The notes under the pieces are model-generated. The model was not told the origin of the DNA. It worked only from the letters and a program-made list of their open reading frames with translations, and searched no databases. A DNA stretch of 64,000 nt from Saccharomycodes ludwigii (Eukaryota; Ascomycota; Saccharomycetes; Saccharomycodales; Saccharomycodaceae), in the NCBI RefSeq assembly GCF_020623625.1, contig NC_060202.1, positions 762,501 through 826,500 on the forward strand. The letters are read 5' to 3'. Position 1 is the first letter of the stretch; each line of letters begins with the position of its first letter. The position numbers were made by a program, and so were the translations under genes. This document shows positions 53,731 to 63,452 of this stretch, one piece after another.

Positions 53731-54453
53731 ATGAATATTTCAACCTCTACATTTTTAACAAAAAGACGCGGCTTAAAACGTTTGGACGAAGAACAAGAAG
53801 AAAACGCTGCAACCTTACAATTAGGTGATGAATTCCAATTACAACAACTAAACCATCAGGGCGAAGAAGAAGAACTAGTTGCTCTAAGTTTAAGCGAAGC
53901 CAGATTAGTAATCAGAGAATCATTACAAGAACGTAAAAGGTTATTTCAAAAATGGTATCATAACGACACTGGTGTCAAGGCAGAAGTTTCCGGTGTGGAA
54001 GAAGAAGAACACAACTCTAGTGATCTTCAGAAAAATGAAGATATAGAATTGTTTAATAATCAACAAAGTGTAGAAGAAGAACTAGCCAACATTGACAGGG
54101 TATTAGAGGCAACAACCCCATTTCAAGGCACTAACAGTAGCAGTAATAAATCAAACGATAATGAAAAAAGCCGTGGTGTAGCAGCAACCAATAACCAGGC
54201 TTTGAAACAGACTTTGGTATATTTAGCTAATTTTAGTAGGTTTAGAGACCCAGAAACTGTTACTGCTGTAGCACAATTACTAAGAAGTATAACTTCTGAA
54301 TTACATCCATTCGAAATAGCACAATTGGGTTCGCTATCTTGTGAAGATGCAGATGAAGCAAAAACTTTGATTCCAAGCTTAAATAACAAGATTAGTGATG
54401 AAGAGTTGGAAAGAATATTGAAGGAATTGAGTAATTTAGAAACATTGTATTAA
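53731..54453 (+). CDS. RPB4: RNA polymerase II subunit Rpb4
   Basis: 240 residues (221 in S. cerevisiae). Rpb4 forms the stalk of Pol II with Rpb7, helps initiation and stress survival, and follows mRNAs into the cytoplasm. The N-terminus MNISTSTFLTKRRGLKRL, ENAATLQLGDEFQLQQLNHQ and GEEEELVALSLSEARLVI is nearly that of S. cerevisiae Rpb4, and the C-terminal IPSLNNKISDEELERILKEL with SNLETLY is identical or almost so. The variable acidic middle (residues 75-150) is Asn/Ser-rich rather than Asp/Lys-rich. It converges on YUR1 with 150 bp between them. It agrees with YJL140W. Confidence 0.98.
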   Translation: MNISTSTFLTKRRGLKRLDEEQEENAATLQLGDEFQLQQLNHQGEEEELVALSLSEARLVIRESLQERKRLFQKWYHNDTGVKAEVSGVEEEEHNSSDLQKNEDIELFNNQQSVEEELANIDRVLEATTPFQGTNSSSNKSNDNEKSRGVAATNNQALKQTLVYLANFSRFRDPETVTAVAQLLRSITSELHPFEIAQLGSLSCEDADEAKTLIPSLNNKISDEELERILKELSNLETLY

Positions 54454-54605
54454 TTTTCACAAAGCATTTATTATATATATTGCTATAAGATAAAATAAAA
54501 TTTTGTATACTACAACATACATATAGTACATATATTATATAATTCGTACTCTTGCGATCAAATATTAAGAATGAATGGAAAGTTTCGCTTGTCCCTCTTT
54601 CTATT

Positions 54606-56114
54606 TCAAAAATATGTGAATTTCTTGCCCCCACCATGCTTCCACCATCTCATTAAACAACTATTTGGCTGGATATCTATATTTTTTAAATGGGTTGGGT
54701 CGCAAATACATTTTTGTTGCAATCTTATATTTTCACTATTGGGACAAGTGCCAAACGGCGCATGATAATAACCAATTGTGTCAAAATGAACAATTTCCTC
54801 CTCATTTAATAGCATAAGTGCTCCAATTGTATGAATAGGAGCATCTCCCCATCGCTCATAATAAAACCCACCAGTATTATCCAAATAGGCAACAAAGTTA
54901 TTATATTTTTCAGATCTATAAAAAGATAAGGACCCGACTTCAAAATTGGACCAAAAATGACATAAATTATAATCACTGTTTGAGGCTACTACCGGCCTAT
55001 ATTTCCCTGCAATGCCACTATCTGTTATAAAATCCCAACAATTTCCCAATTTGCAACCGTCATTTATTTCCCCCTCTATAAAATTCTCCACAGTCTCCCA
55101 TAGCGTTGGAATCGTATCCTCGTATTCATACATCGAAATAACGAATCCATATTTGGCATTTTTCTTGTATAAATACTCAAATGGATCCATGTGAAAGTCA
55201 CAAAAATATTCAACATTTGGCTCAGCTCTCATATAATACTCATACTCCAGCATTGCTGGGTGTTTATAAAATTTCATGCTTTGGAATCTGCACATATTTC
55301 TATAAGATAAAACACCTCCATACAAAACACCTCTCTTCTCCATGCTTTCCATGTTAAGGTTAACCGCTGTCATGTTTAAACCATTTTTATCAGAAGTGTT
55401 AGCTACTGGTGGATTCCAATGTGTCTTGGGAATGATCCCATATTTGATTTTGCCAGATGAGACAAATGATGAGGTTGACCTTATGAAACTTAAAGTGAAT
55501 GGTTCGTCATTAAGGAAAACCCAATCATACCTGTGATTTTTATTAAACCTATCCTCTAATGCTCTTATTGTTTTGAGTGCACCATCAACTTCCCAATTTC
55601 TTACCAACATAAGTATAGTACAATTCGGCGCATTTCTTGAACTGGTCTTATATGGCGGCTTATATATTGTATATGTGAAAAAAGAAATATCTATTCCTTC
55701 AATTGTATCATTTCCTTCATCAGTTAACCCAGCTAATAAAGGTGAATAATAATAGTCTTGGATCATTTTTAAGTAATCTTCCAAATCTGTATTGAAATTG
55801 TTATATTCATTGGCAAAAGTGGTGGCAGTAGCATTAGAAAATATTTCTTTAAAAGTACTTTGTGTGATTGGATCATCGATGTAGTAAAAATCATGTTTGA
55901 TATATGTATTTGTACTTATTTTAATTTTATTTGGATTAATTTTCCCAAAGTTTCTTAATGAATCATATTTGTGTAACACCGCGAATGATTTTTGTTTGTA
56001 TATAATTTCAAGTTGATTAATTCTTATATTGCTATTTATTATTTTATACGATATTTGAAATAAATAGATAAATAGGACAGTGGCTGTTATAAATAATGGG
56101 AGTGTCTTGAACAT
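54606..56114 (-). CDS. YUR1: Golgi alpha-1,2-mannosyltransferase, Yur1/Ktr2 type
   Basis: 502 residues (Yur1 has 428). KRE2/MNT1 family enzymes extend N- and O-linked mannan in the Golgi from GDP-mannose. It is a type II membrane protein: a short cytosolic tail, a membrane segment at about 6-24, then a long stem. Catalytic features are NRWEVDGALK-like VRNWEVDGALKTIRALEDRF, the phrase YDWVFLNDEPFT, YYMRAEPNVEYFCDFHMDPF with the metal-binding region, the nucleophile region GFVISMYEYEDTIPTLW, FWSNFEVGSLSFYRS and GGFYYERWGDAPIHTIGAL, and the family-typical Cys pair near the end. Synteny (RPB4 and UTP30) equals both YJL139C (YUR1) and YKR061W (KTR2), so this is the unduplicated ancestor type. Confidence 0.93.
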   Translation of the reverse strand: MFKTLPLFITATVLFIYLFQISYKIINSNIRINQLEIIYKQKSFAVLHKYDSLRNFGKINPNKIKISTNTYIKHDFYYIDDPITQSTFKEIFSNATATTFANEYNNFNTDLEDYLKMIQDYYYSPLLAGLTDEGNDTIEGIDISFFTYTIYKPPYKTSSRNAPNCTILMLVRNWEVDGALKTIRALEDRFNKNHRYDWVFLNDEPFTLSFIRSTSSFVSSGKIKYGIIPKTHWNPPVANTSDKNGLNMTAVNLNMESMEKRGVLYGGVLSYRNMCRFQSMKFYKHPAMLEYEYYMRAEPNVEYFCDFHMDPFEYLYKKNAKYGFVISMYEYEDTIPTLWETVENFIEGEINDGCKLGNCWDFITDSGIAGKYRPVVASNSDYNLCHFWSNFEVGSLSFYRSEKYNNFVAYLDNTGGFYYERWGDAPIHTIGALMLLNEEEIVHFDTIGYYHAPFGTCPNSENIRLQQKCICDPTHLKNIDIQPNSCLMRWWKHGGGKKFTYF

Positions 56115-56443
56115 ATATAAACTATTTATTTGTTTATTTGTTTAATCCTTCTTTTAATTTTTACAAAGAAAAAGGGACGGAAAGGTGGGAAGAGATTGTG
56201 TTTATTTTCTTAAGTTCCCCTCTCCTCTTTCCGTTACATTTAGATAATTGAGTTAAGCTCATAAATAAGTTATGGTGTAATGAATCTTAGCGGAAAAGCT
56301 TGAATACTACAATGAAAAAAAAAAATAAATAAATAAATAAATAAAAATATTCAGTTTTAATGTTAAAGGTTTTCCCGAACTCATTTTCTAAGCCGAGAAA
56401 CTAAATAAGCCGAAAAAAAAAATATATAATAATAATAATAATA
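56115..56443. other. YUR1 upstream region and UTP30 3' region
   Basis: 329 bp with an AAAT repeat (56324-56345) and an (ATA)n run before UTP30's stop. Nothing else was recognised. Confidence 0.5.
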
Positions 56444-57652
56444 TCAAATGGGCAAACTAATGCTATTAGCTGTTTTTAAATACATATTAGAATCATGTGC
56501 ACTAACATTTTTGATTAGATTATTCTCCACATATTCAATCACATCTTGGATATTATATTTAATTTCATCTGTTGTATGCTTTTTAATATTACCAACATTG
56601 ATGCTTAAACAGATACAATCATTATTTTTACTTGTATCATCTTTATTAGTAGTTTTTTTATTCGGATTAATTTTGGCATCCAAGAGAGCTTCTTTATTTT
56701 TAAGTTTTTTGATTTCATTCTTTCTTTCTTGAATACCGGATGGTAAAATATAAAATGTATTTTTTAAAACGCTCTTCATCTGGGTGTATATATACTTTGG
56801 ATCAATAATCTCTTGTTTGGCTATTTGGAATTTACTCAATTTGTTGGCGCTACTGTGATGCCTTGAAGTCAAAGTTTTGCCCTTTTTTAATGAGGCCTTT
56901 GCGTGACTGGCAACTCCACGAGTAAATTTAATTGTAAATGGAACCTTTTTATGATGATTATAAAAAGTACTGCCCAATATCTTCGGTAATAAATGCACTA
57001 CACGATGATCACACATTACTACATCGTGAGCCTTAAATAAAGCGTTCAAATCACCCTTTTTCAACTTCTTTAATTTTTGTACTGAAATGATTTTTCCAAA
57101 AATTTCAGTCTCTGAATCTTCAACCTCATTATTACTAGCACCATTGATGTTCTTATTTTTGGTATTGGCTGTGTTTAAGTCTATAATTTCTTTGCCCATA
57201 TTCATTCTGGAGTCACTTAATCCCTTAGGCTTATAATTCTTACTGACACTTTTCAATTTTTTACTCTGCCTCCAAGAAATATCGTTGTTTGCGACTTTCC
57301 CTCGTTGGTTTTGTTCGTTACTACTAATTGGAGGCAAATATTCATCTAAAACCCTTAATTTCTCGGTATATACACTAACTGGATCTTTAGTAATCATTAG
57401 TATTTTCACATCTCTGATATTTTTAATCATTTTACTATGTTTTAATGGAATAATTATCGGGATGTTGCTAAAACAATTAAAATTGGATACATTTGATATC
57501 GGTGATTTTATATTATTGTAATCAATATTTAATATCAAATGAACTATTTCATCATTCAATAAATTTCCATCTTGTGAACAACGATGTCTCAATGATTCAA
57601 TGGCCTTTATTGAAGATGCTTCGTTGAAAATAGTATTAGAAGTAGTTTTCAT
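56444..57652 (-). CDS. UTP30: Utp30, L1-fold ribosome-biogenesis protein
   Basis: 402 residues (274 in S. cerevisiae). Utp30 has the ribosomal protein L1 fold and binds 90S pre-ribosomes; its paralogue Cic1 acts on 60S. Motifs shared with Utp30: RDVKILMITKDPVSVYTEKL, FGKIISVQKLKKLKKGDLNA, DVVMCDHRVVHLLPKILGSTF then KKVPFTIKF, MKSVLKNTFYILP, CLSINVGNIKKHT and the end KTANSISLPI. Extra length comes from an Asn/Ser/Lys-rich insert at about 115-185 and a Lys-rich insert at about 250-335. Its place next to eIF4A agrees with YKR060W. Confidence 0.93.
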   Translation of the reverse strand: MKTTSNTIFNEASSIKAIESLRHRCSQDGNLLNDEIVHLILNIDYNNIKSPISNVSNFNCFSNIPIIIPLKHSKMIKNIRDVKILMITKDPVSVYTEKLRVLDEYLPPISSNEQNQRGKVANNDISWRQSKKLKSVSKNYKPKGLSDSRMNMGKEIIDLNTANTKNKNINGASNNEVEDSETEIFGKIISVQKLKKLKKGDLNALFKAHDVVMCDHRVVHLLPKILGSTFYNHHKKVPFTIKFTRGVASHAKASLKKGKTLTSRHHSSANKLSKFQIAKQEIIDPKYIYTQMKSVLKNTFYILPSGIQERKNEIKKLKNKEALLDAKINPNKKTTNKDDTSKNNDCICLSINVGNIKKHTTDEIKYNIQDVIEYVENNLIKNVSAHDSNMYLKTANSISLPI

Positions 57653-57787
57653 AATCTAAATGCAATCTAGAAGTTTAGCAACTGATTGATGGATTGATCA
57701 AAAAAAAAAAAAAATAAAATAAAACAAAAGATAATGCTTTAATTGTTATCGCACTTGTTTATTCTTTGGTTATATCTTTGCTTTCCC

Positions 57788-57833
<46 letters not shown>

Positions 57834-58098
57834 AATAGCATTTCGATAGTTAATATTTTAATAGTTTATACGTAAAATGTCAAAAAATTGTGTATTGCCT
57901 ATAGAAAGAAAAAAAAAAAAAATTAAAAATAAAAAAAAAGAAATGTTCATTTGTACAATTTTATGTTCATAATTTTTTTTTTTTCTTTTTTTTTTTTTAT
58001 AAAACCTTAAATAGCCCAAAGATAAATATAATAGCAATTCCAGTTTAATTATAAATTTAACCATTCATTTAATAATCAACTAAAAAAAAAGTATTATA

Positions 58099-58134
<36 letters not shown>

Positions 58135-58186
58135 GAGACATCCCTTTCCTCCCCTGTAAATACTAATGATATTAAGTACAAACCAA
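57653..58186. other. UTP30 upstream region and eIF4A 3' region
   Basis: 534 bp, nearly all A/T. It contains the longest homopolymer of the window, T44 at 57789-57832, and A24-26 tracts near 58111-58134. No gene. Confidence 0.6.
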
Positions 58187-59401
58187 TTAGGCTTCGGCCT
58201 TGGTAGAAGCAAATAATTCAGCAATGTTGGCTGGCATTTCTTCAATTTGAGTAGAATAAAATCTTTCCAATTCTGTCAAAGCGGCAACATCTTTATTGGT
58301 GATAAAGTTGATAGCAATACCCTTTCTACCAAAACGACCACCTCTACCAATTCTGTGAATGTAGTTTTCCTTGTTATTTGGCAAGTCATAATTAATGACT
58401 AAAGAAACTTGTTGAACATCAATACCTCTGGCCAACAAATCGGTGGAGATCAAAATTCTAGAAGAACCAGTTCTGAATTCTTGCATAATAACATCTCTTT
58501 GTTGTTGTGGTAAATCAGAGTAGATAGCAGAAACAGTGAAATCATCAGCAGTTAATCTGGCGGCTAATTCTTCAACCTTTCTTCTGGTGTTACAGAAAAT
58601 AACAGCTTGAGTAACGGAAATGGAATCGTACAAATCAGATAAACAATCGTATTTGTATTCTTCTTCTTCAACGTTGACGAAAAATTGTTTGATACCTTCC
58701 AAGGTCAATTCATCCTTTTTAACCAAGATTCTAATTGGGTTTCTCATAAACTTGGTGGTAACCTCCAAAACATCCATTGGCATAGTGGCAGATAACAAGA
58801 CGACTTGAGCTTCTGATGGCAAAAAGGTGAAAATTTGGTAGATTTGATCTTTAAAACCAGAAGACAACATTTCATCGGCTTCATCCAAGATAAACATCTT
58901 CATACTATCGGTTTTCAAGTGTCTTCTACTAATCATATCAAAAACACGACCTGGGGTACCAACAATAACTTGGGCACCACTTTCAAAACCTTCAACAACC
59001 TCTTGGTGACTGGTACCACCAATACATGGGTGAACCTTGACACCAGTCATGTTACTAGCTAAAGCAGAAACAACTTTTTCAATTTGCAAAGCTAATTCTC
59101 TGGTTGGAGCCAAAATCAAAGCTTGTGGAGCTTTAACGTCAGGATCAATTCTTTGCAAACAACCAATAGAAAAGGTGGCGGTTTTACCAGTACCAGATTG
59201 GGCTTGTGCTAAAACATCGTGACCTTCAGAAATTGGCAAAATGGCACGTTGTTGAATAGCAGATGGATCGGTGAAACCTAAAGCGTAGATACCTCTCAAC
59301 AACTCGCTCTTTAGGTTCATATCATCAAATTTGTAGACAACTTTGTCATAGTTGGTTTCAATTTGGTTAGCATCAACTTCAGTAATACCATCGGCAGACA
59401 T
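58187..59401 (-). CDS. TIF1: Translation initiation factor eIF4A, DEAD-box helicase
   Basis: 404 residues (395 in S. cerevisiae). eIF4A unwinds the mRNA 5' leader as part of eIF4F. All DEAD-box motifs are present: the Q motif region [13 protein letters not shown], motif I AQSGTGKT, Ia PTRELALQ, Ib [54 protein letters not shown]. The strong codon bias (TTG for Leu, GGT for Gly, AGA for Arg) marks a highly expressed gene. The single gene here equals both TIF1 (YKR059W) and TIF2 (YJL138C). Confidence 0.98.
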   Translation of the reverse strand: MSADGITEVDANQIETNYDKVVYKFDDMNLKSELLRGIYALGFTDPSAIQQRAILPISEGHDVLAQAQSGTGKTATFSIGCLQRIDPDVKAPQALILAPTRELALQIEKVVSALASNMTGVKVHPCIGGTSHQEVVEGFESGAQVIVGTPGRVFDMISRRHLKTDSMKMFILDEADEMLSSGFKDQIYQIFTFLPSEAQVVLLSATMPMDVLEVTTKFMRNPIRILVKKDELTLEGIKQFFVNVEEEEYKYDCLSDLYDSISVTQAVIFCNTRRKVEELAARLTADDFTVSAIYSDLPQQQRDVIMQEFRTGSSRILISTDLLARGIDVQQVSLVINYDLPNNKENYIHRIGRGGRFGRKGIAINFITNKDVAALTELERFYSTQIEEMPANIAELFASTKAEA

Positions 59402-60232
59402 CTTTGTATGTGTATAAGTATATTATATGCGATGTTTCTTTTTCTTGGTTTTTTTTTTTTTTTTTTTTTTTTTATTTAAAAAAAACAAGAAGAAAAAAGG
59501 AAGTTTTGATAGGTTAAGAGAAAAAGAAAAGAGCAGACAAAAACTGTTAAAACGACAGTAGAAACAAAAGGGTTATAAGTATAGTAGAATTAGTTGAACA
59601 AAAAAGAGAAAAGAGAAAAGAAAAAAGAAAGAAAAAATTTTATTTTTATTTTTTTATTTTTTTATTTTTTTATTTTTCCCCTTCTTTTTTTCTGTTGTAA
59701 AAATGCAAATTATAACAATCTTAAAAAAAAACAATTCCACTGCTTTCTTCTCCCCTCTCTCTCGCTTTTCACTATCTTTTTCTCTGCATGCTTTTTTCAC
59801 GTTTCTTTTTTATTTTTGTTATGTTTTAAAAGTGAGAGGCAAAGGGGAAATATTACCTTGTTTAATTGGAAAAAGAAAAGAAAAAAAGAAAAGAAAAAAA
59901 GAAAAGAAAAAACTACTTCTTATGGGCGGGTAAATTAACTACAATCAAACTTAAATTAATCTTGTAGACAAACAAGATTCAAAAACTAGCCAACCATTTT
60001 AAAAAATAAAAATAAATTAAAAATAAATTAAAAAAAAAAATAGAATAAATTTGAGCTTCTTCACTTCCCACCCCCTAATATAAACACCATTTAACGCAAA
60101 TGAATAGATAATAGCAATAAGAATATATCATGTATTCCAAATAACTTTGTTTTTCCAAAAAATTTATAAAATCAGCAACTACTAAATTAAAATATTATAA
60201 TATCTATGGAAGACAACTAAAATACACTAAAT
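59402..60232. other. eIF4A promoter region and glycogenin 3' region
   Basis: 831 bp. It contains a T23 tract just upstream of the eIF4A start, TTTTTTA repeats near 59640-59676, purine tracts, and one Reb1-like site listed separately. A 114-codon frame on the plus strand is compositional and not supported. Confidence 0.55.
59927..59933. promoter_or_regulatory. Reb1-like site
   Basis: CGGGTAA, the Reb1 core, about 525 bp upstream of the eIF4A start and 300 bp from the glycogenin stop. Reb1 sites clear nucleosomes and block read-through, so either role is plausible. A single 7-mer is weak evidence. Confidence 0.35.
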
Positions 60233-61645
60233 TCAAAACTTTCTACTTGGTGGCCTAGGATAGTCCTTATAGAATTCCCAAGGAAATTTAAATAATGTGG
60301 ACTTTTTATGTGCGACATTCCCTTTTTCGGAACTTTCATCTTTTGTGTCATAGCAATCATTGTTAACATCCTGGCTATGGTCAACGCTAACTGTGCGATC
60401 ACTTTGTTGTTCTTTTTCATTCCTCTTTTCCTTGGAAACCCCATCACCTTTCTTTTCAGTACTTTGATCATAATCACTGTTAGTTCTAGGTTTACTTTTC
60501 TGTTGTTTTTGGGTAATCTCCCCCTTGATACCCTGATCTACCTCAATGGTTTTTGTTAATCTATCTTGTTGACTTTCATCAACACTTAGACTTCCAAGCT
60601 TTTCGATATAAGGGTATTCAAGCAATTCAGGGTAAATGTAATTATTGTAAATATAAAGCCATTTGTTGTAATATTCTTTTAAATACGGAATAGTATTGCA
60701 TTCATTGATGTTCCTGCTCAAAGAATCAGTGACAGTCCACGGTTTAGTGATAAAATGTACTATTTTAATTTGATCGTGGAAGAATCTCAAACATACCGGT
60801 GCTTCATAACCATTAAGGTTGCAAGTATTTTGATTGTTCATAATCATTACGTTATATGTATAAGGCAGCTTTTTCCAATTATGTGAAGATAAAGTATCTT
60901 CGCCCTTAGAAATACTAGTTTGCTTGCGAAATATCGGATTAAAAAATTGATTTAATAACCCCTGATCTGATCCATCTATCGAATAATTTTTATAAGCAAA
61001 TGCTTTTAGTTTCTTAAAGGTTTCAACGGATGGTTTAAATATGAAAACACCAGAATTAAACATATCTGGCCATGTTGTGTCTGGCGAAGCCACAATATCG
61101 GAAAATGATAATCCCTCCGCACTACTAGAAGTCCCATTACTGCGTAAAACATCAATTACAGGTTCTAATTGTAATGGTAAAGTGTCACAATCCAAATACA
61201 AAGCGATATCATAGCGTTCCAATATTTCCCACAACTGTATCTTATACTGTATTGAATGGATGATCCATTTTTTATCCAAATCAAAATGGTATTCTTTACA
61301 ATTTTCATAATTTAGCGCAGTGTTCTTATCATCTTCATACGCTATGTGATCACTTAATTCTACAACTTTAGAATAATATTTCAATAGTAAATTACGTTCC
61401 TTTTCGCACTTGTTCGCTTTGTCAAATAAATATTTGTACAAATCAGGATTCACTAATATAATAGTATTAATATTTTCATTCCCATTATCAGATGTCTTGT
61501 TTAAAGACGGGGATAATGATAATAGCTTATTCAATTGATAGCCTAAGACTAATGCACTTTTAAAGTAGTTATTCTCCTTTAATATCGTATCAAATGGCGG
61601 ATAAATATATAAGATTGTACAAATACAAATTGATGTTTCCATCAT
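60233..61645 (-). CDS. GLG1: Glycogenin, self-glucosylating starter of glycogen
   Basis: 470 residues (Glg1 616, Glg2 380). Glycogenin adds the first glucoses from UDP-glucose to its own Tyr residues and primes glycogen synthase. The GT8 fold is visible: ICICTILYIYPPF at the start and KSALVLGYQLNKLL, the DxD motif in IALYLDCDTLPLQ (about 164-168), FNSGVFIFKPSVETFKKL, GSDQGLLNQFFN, LPYTYNVMI and IKIVHFITKPW. The C-terminal 120 residues are Lys/Glu/Ser-rich, ending HKKSTLFKFPWEF, which resembles the glycogen-synthase-binding tail. The start could be Met1 or Met2. It corresponds to both GLG1 (YKR058W) and GLG2 (YJL137C). Confidence 0.92.
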   Translation of the reverse strand: MMETSICICTILYIYPPFDTILKENNYFKSALVLGYQLNKLLSLSPSLNKTSDNGNENINTIILVNPDLYKYLFDKANKCEKERNLLLKYYSKVVELSDHIAYEDDKNTALNYENCKEYHFDLDKKWIIHSIQYKIQLWEILERYDIALYLDCDTLPLQLEPVIDVLRSNGTSSSAEGLSFSDIVASPDTTWPDMFNSGVFIFKPSVETFKKLKAFAYKNYSIDGSDQGLLNQFFNPIFRKQTSISKGEDTLSSHNWKKLPYTYNVMIMNNQNTCNLNGYEAPVCLRFFHDQIKIVHFITKPWTVTDSLSRNINECNTIPYLKEYYNKWLYIYNNYIYPELLEYPYIEKLGSLSVDESQQDRLTKTIEVDQGIKGEITQKQQKSKPRTNSDYDQSTEKKGDGVSKEKRNEKEQQSDRTVSVDHSQDVNNDCYDTKDESSEKGNVAHKKSTLFKFPWEFYKDYPRPPSRKF

Positions 61646-62394
61646 TTATTATAGATCTGGTTGTTTTAGCGTTTATTTCGATATCTTGGTTTATTTTACT
61701 GCCTTTCTTTTTTTTTTTTTTTTTTTTTTTTTCCATTTTTCAATCCTCTCTTTTAAATTTAAAAGTTGAACTTGTTTTAAAGAAAAAAGTAAAAAAGTAA
61801 AAAGATTATGAATTAAAGTTTGATCTTTAATTTTACTGGAAATGAGTGCTACATACAAATGTGGAGAGACAAAAAGACCCATTTTTTTTTCCTTGTTTGC
61901 TAGATCCAAAAAAAGATAAAAAATAAATCAGAAATCTCAATATCAATAACAATGCAGCAAATAAAGATAACATAGCACAAAAAGATAACACAATGCCCGT
62001 CTACTCATTAACAAAAATTAAATATAATCATCAGATAAAAAAGGGCGTTGTCCCAATAAATAAAAAAAAGCCGAAATAAATCACAAGATGTCACACAAAT
62101 ACAACAATAATAGTGACATAGTACCACTTATAACAGAGTTAAAAGTAAAAAATTAATCTTGTTAAAGAAAAAAAATAAAAGAAAAAATGATATATAGAAA
62201 GATAATATCAATAAAAAAAGAAAAAAGAAATACACACTGATACTAAAATATATTAAAAATATTGTTTTTTTTTTCATATTCCTAATAACTAAATATTCAG
62301 CGATATTTTCTTGTAAACTTTTTCTCTTTACAAATATATATACATATATATATATATACTAAAAAAAAATACATTTCTAGTTTTTTATCTTTCC
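61646..62394. other. Glycogenin upstream region and RPS21 3' region
   Basis: 749 bp. A T25 tract and A-rich stretches are present. AAAAGATAACA appears twice close together (near 61963 and 61979). The TA run 62338-62360 may mark the RPS21 3' end. No gene was recognised. Confidence 0.5.
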
Positions 62395-63452
62395 TTAACG
62401 GGAGTAAGACCAGACATTTTTTAATAAACCATCAGTTTGAGCTAATCTGTTCAAAGAGTCATCAGCTTCACCTCTGGATCTAACGTAACCGGATAAAGCA
62501 TAAGTGATGTATTCACCTGGGATAGCACGACCTTCTTCATCAACCTTGGCAATGTTGATTTGAACAGAAGCATGGTCCTTGGCCTTAATAATTCTGTTGG
62601 TAGCAGAACATTTTCTTGGAATGTATAATTCGACCTGTAATAATAAAAATTAATAAGATAAATTAAATTGCTTGTTAGTAAATATTATTCTTCTTCCAAT
62701 ATATAATTTTTTTTTTTTTTCTGATAATTGAGGTAAAAAACAAAAAATAACTTTCCTATATTACATGACAAGCTAAAAAAAACTCAGGCAATGTAAATTA
62801 GTCTAAAGACAGTCACTCAAAATGTGCTAAACATGAATTTATTTCGGATTCCTAAAACATGGTATTCAACCCTAATAAAAGGCCAACACGAAACCATTTA
62901 ATTAACTAAATAGTTTAATATCTATGATGATCTCAAAGATAAAGCTCTATTTTTCCCTTTTCCTTTAACTCCAACAAATCTTTATCAACTATTTACATAA
63001 ATAGTATCCCCGTTAACGAGCTCTAAACCACATTATAATAGCAAGATTAAAAATTAATGATCGCTAAAGTTACAGATACTTTCCAAGTTGACTATTCCCC
63101 AACTAAACATTCTGCTAAATTTACAATCTAAGTAGTAAAAGCCAGGCTACTTTTCTTGTAGTACATTGTCTTCTTCACTTGCATGCTTGCTCATATTTTT
63201 TGTCCATTTTAAACAAATTTCTCTCCCTTCATGTTTCACTAAAACGTCTCTGTTCATATTATTATTATTATTATTATTCTCCTTTTTCTTTTTCTTCTAA
63301 AAGTATCCATTGCTGGAGTTTGCTTAATGTTAAGTTTCATTTTTGCTTACGACCTCTTTCATTCTATTAAAAAAAAAAAAAAAAAGTTATTAAAACCCCC
63401 ATGATGTTTGCTATTAAAATTGACATACTAATTGACCCTTTTCGTTTTCCAT
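62395..63452 (-). CDS. RPS21: 40S ribosomal protein S21 (eS21), two exons
   Basis: Exon 1 is 63429-63452 (eight codons, MENEKGQL) and exon 2 is 62395-62634 (79 codons and stop); together 87 residues, the family length. eS21 is in the 40S head/platform near uS2 and is needed for 20S pre-rRNA processing. The joined protein runs MENEKGQL then [60 protein letters not shown] and ends KNVWSYSR. The intron lies in phase 0 after codon 8, where S. cerevisiae RPS21A and RPS21B are also interrupted. It is the last gene of the syntenic block (YKR057W/YJL136C). Confidence 0.97.
62635..63428 (-). other. Spliceosomal intron of RPS21
   Basis: 794 nt with consensus yeast signals on the minus strand: 5' splice site GTATGT (63423-63428), branch point TACTAAC (62674-62680) and 3' splice site ACAG ending at 62635. 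The branch-to-acceptor distance is about 40 nt. Yeast ribosomal-protein introns are usually 300-500 nt, so this is long. No C/D or H/ACA snoRNA with clear boxes was found inside. Confidence 0.93.

Noticed and set aside
59594-59938. 114-codon frame upstream of eIF4A
   Set aside because: Lys/Phe homopolymer coding only, in a promoter region, with no family features.
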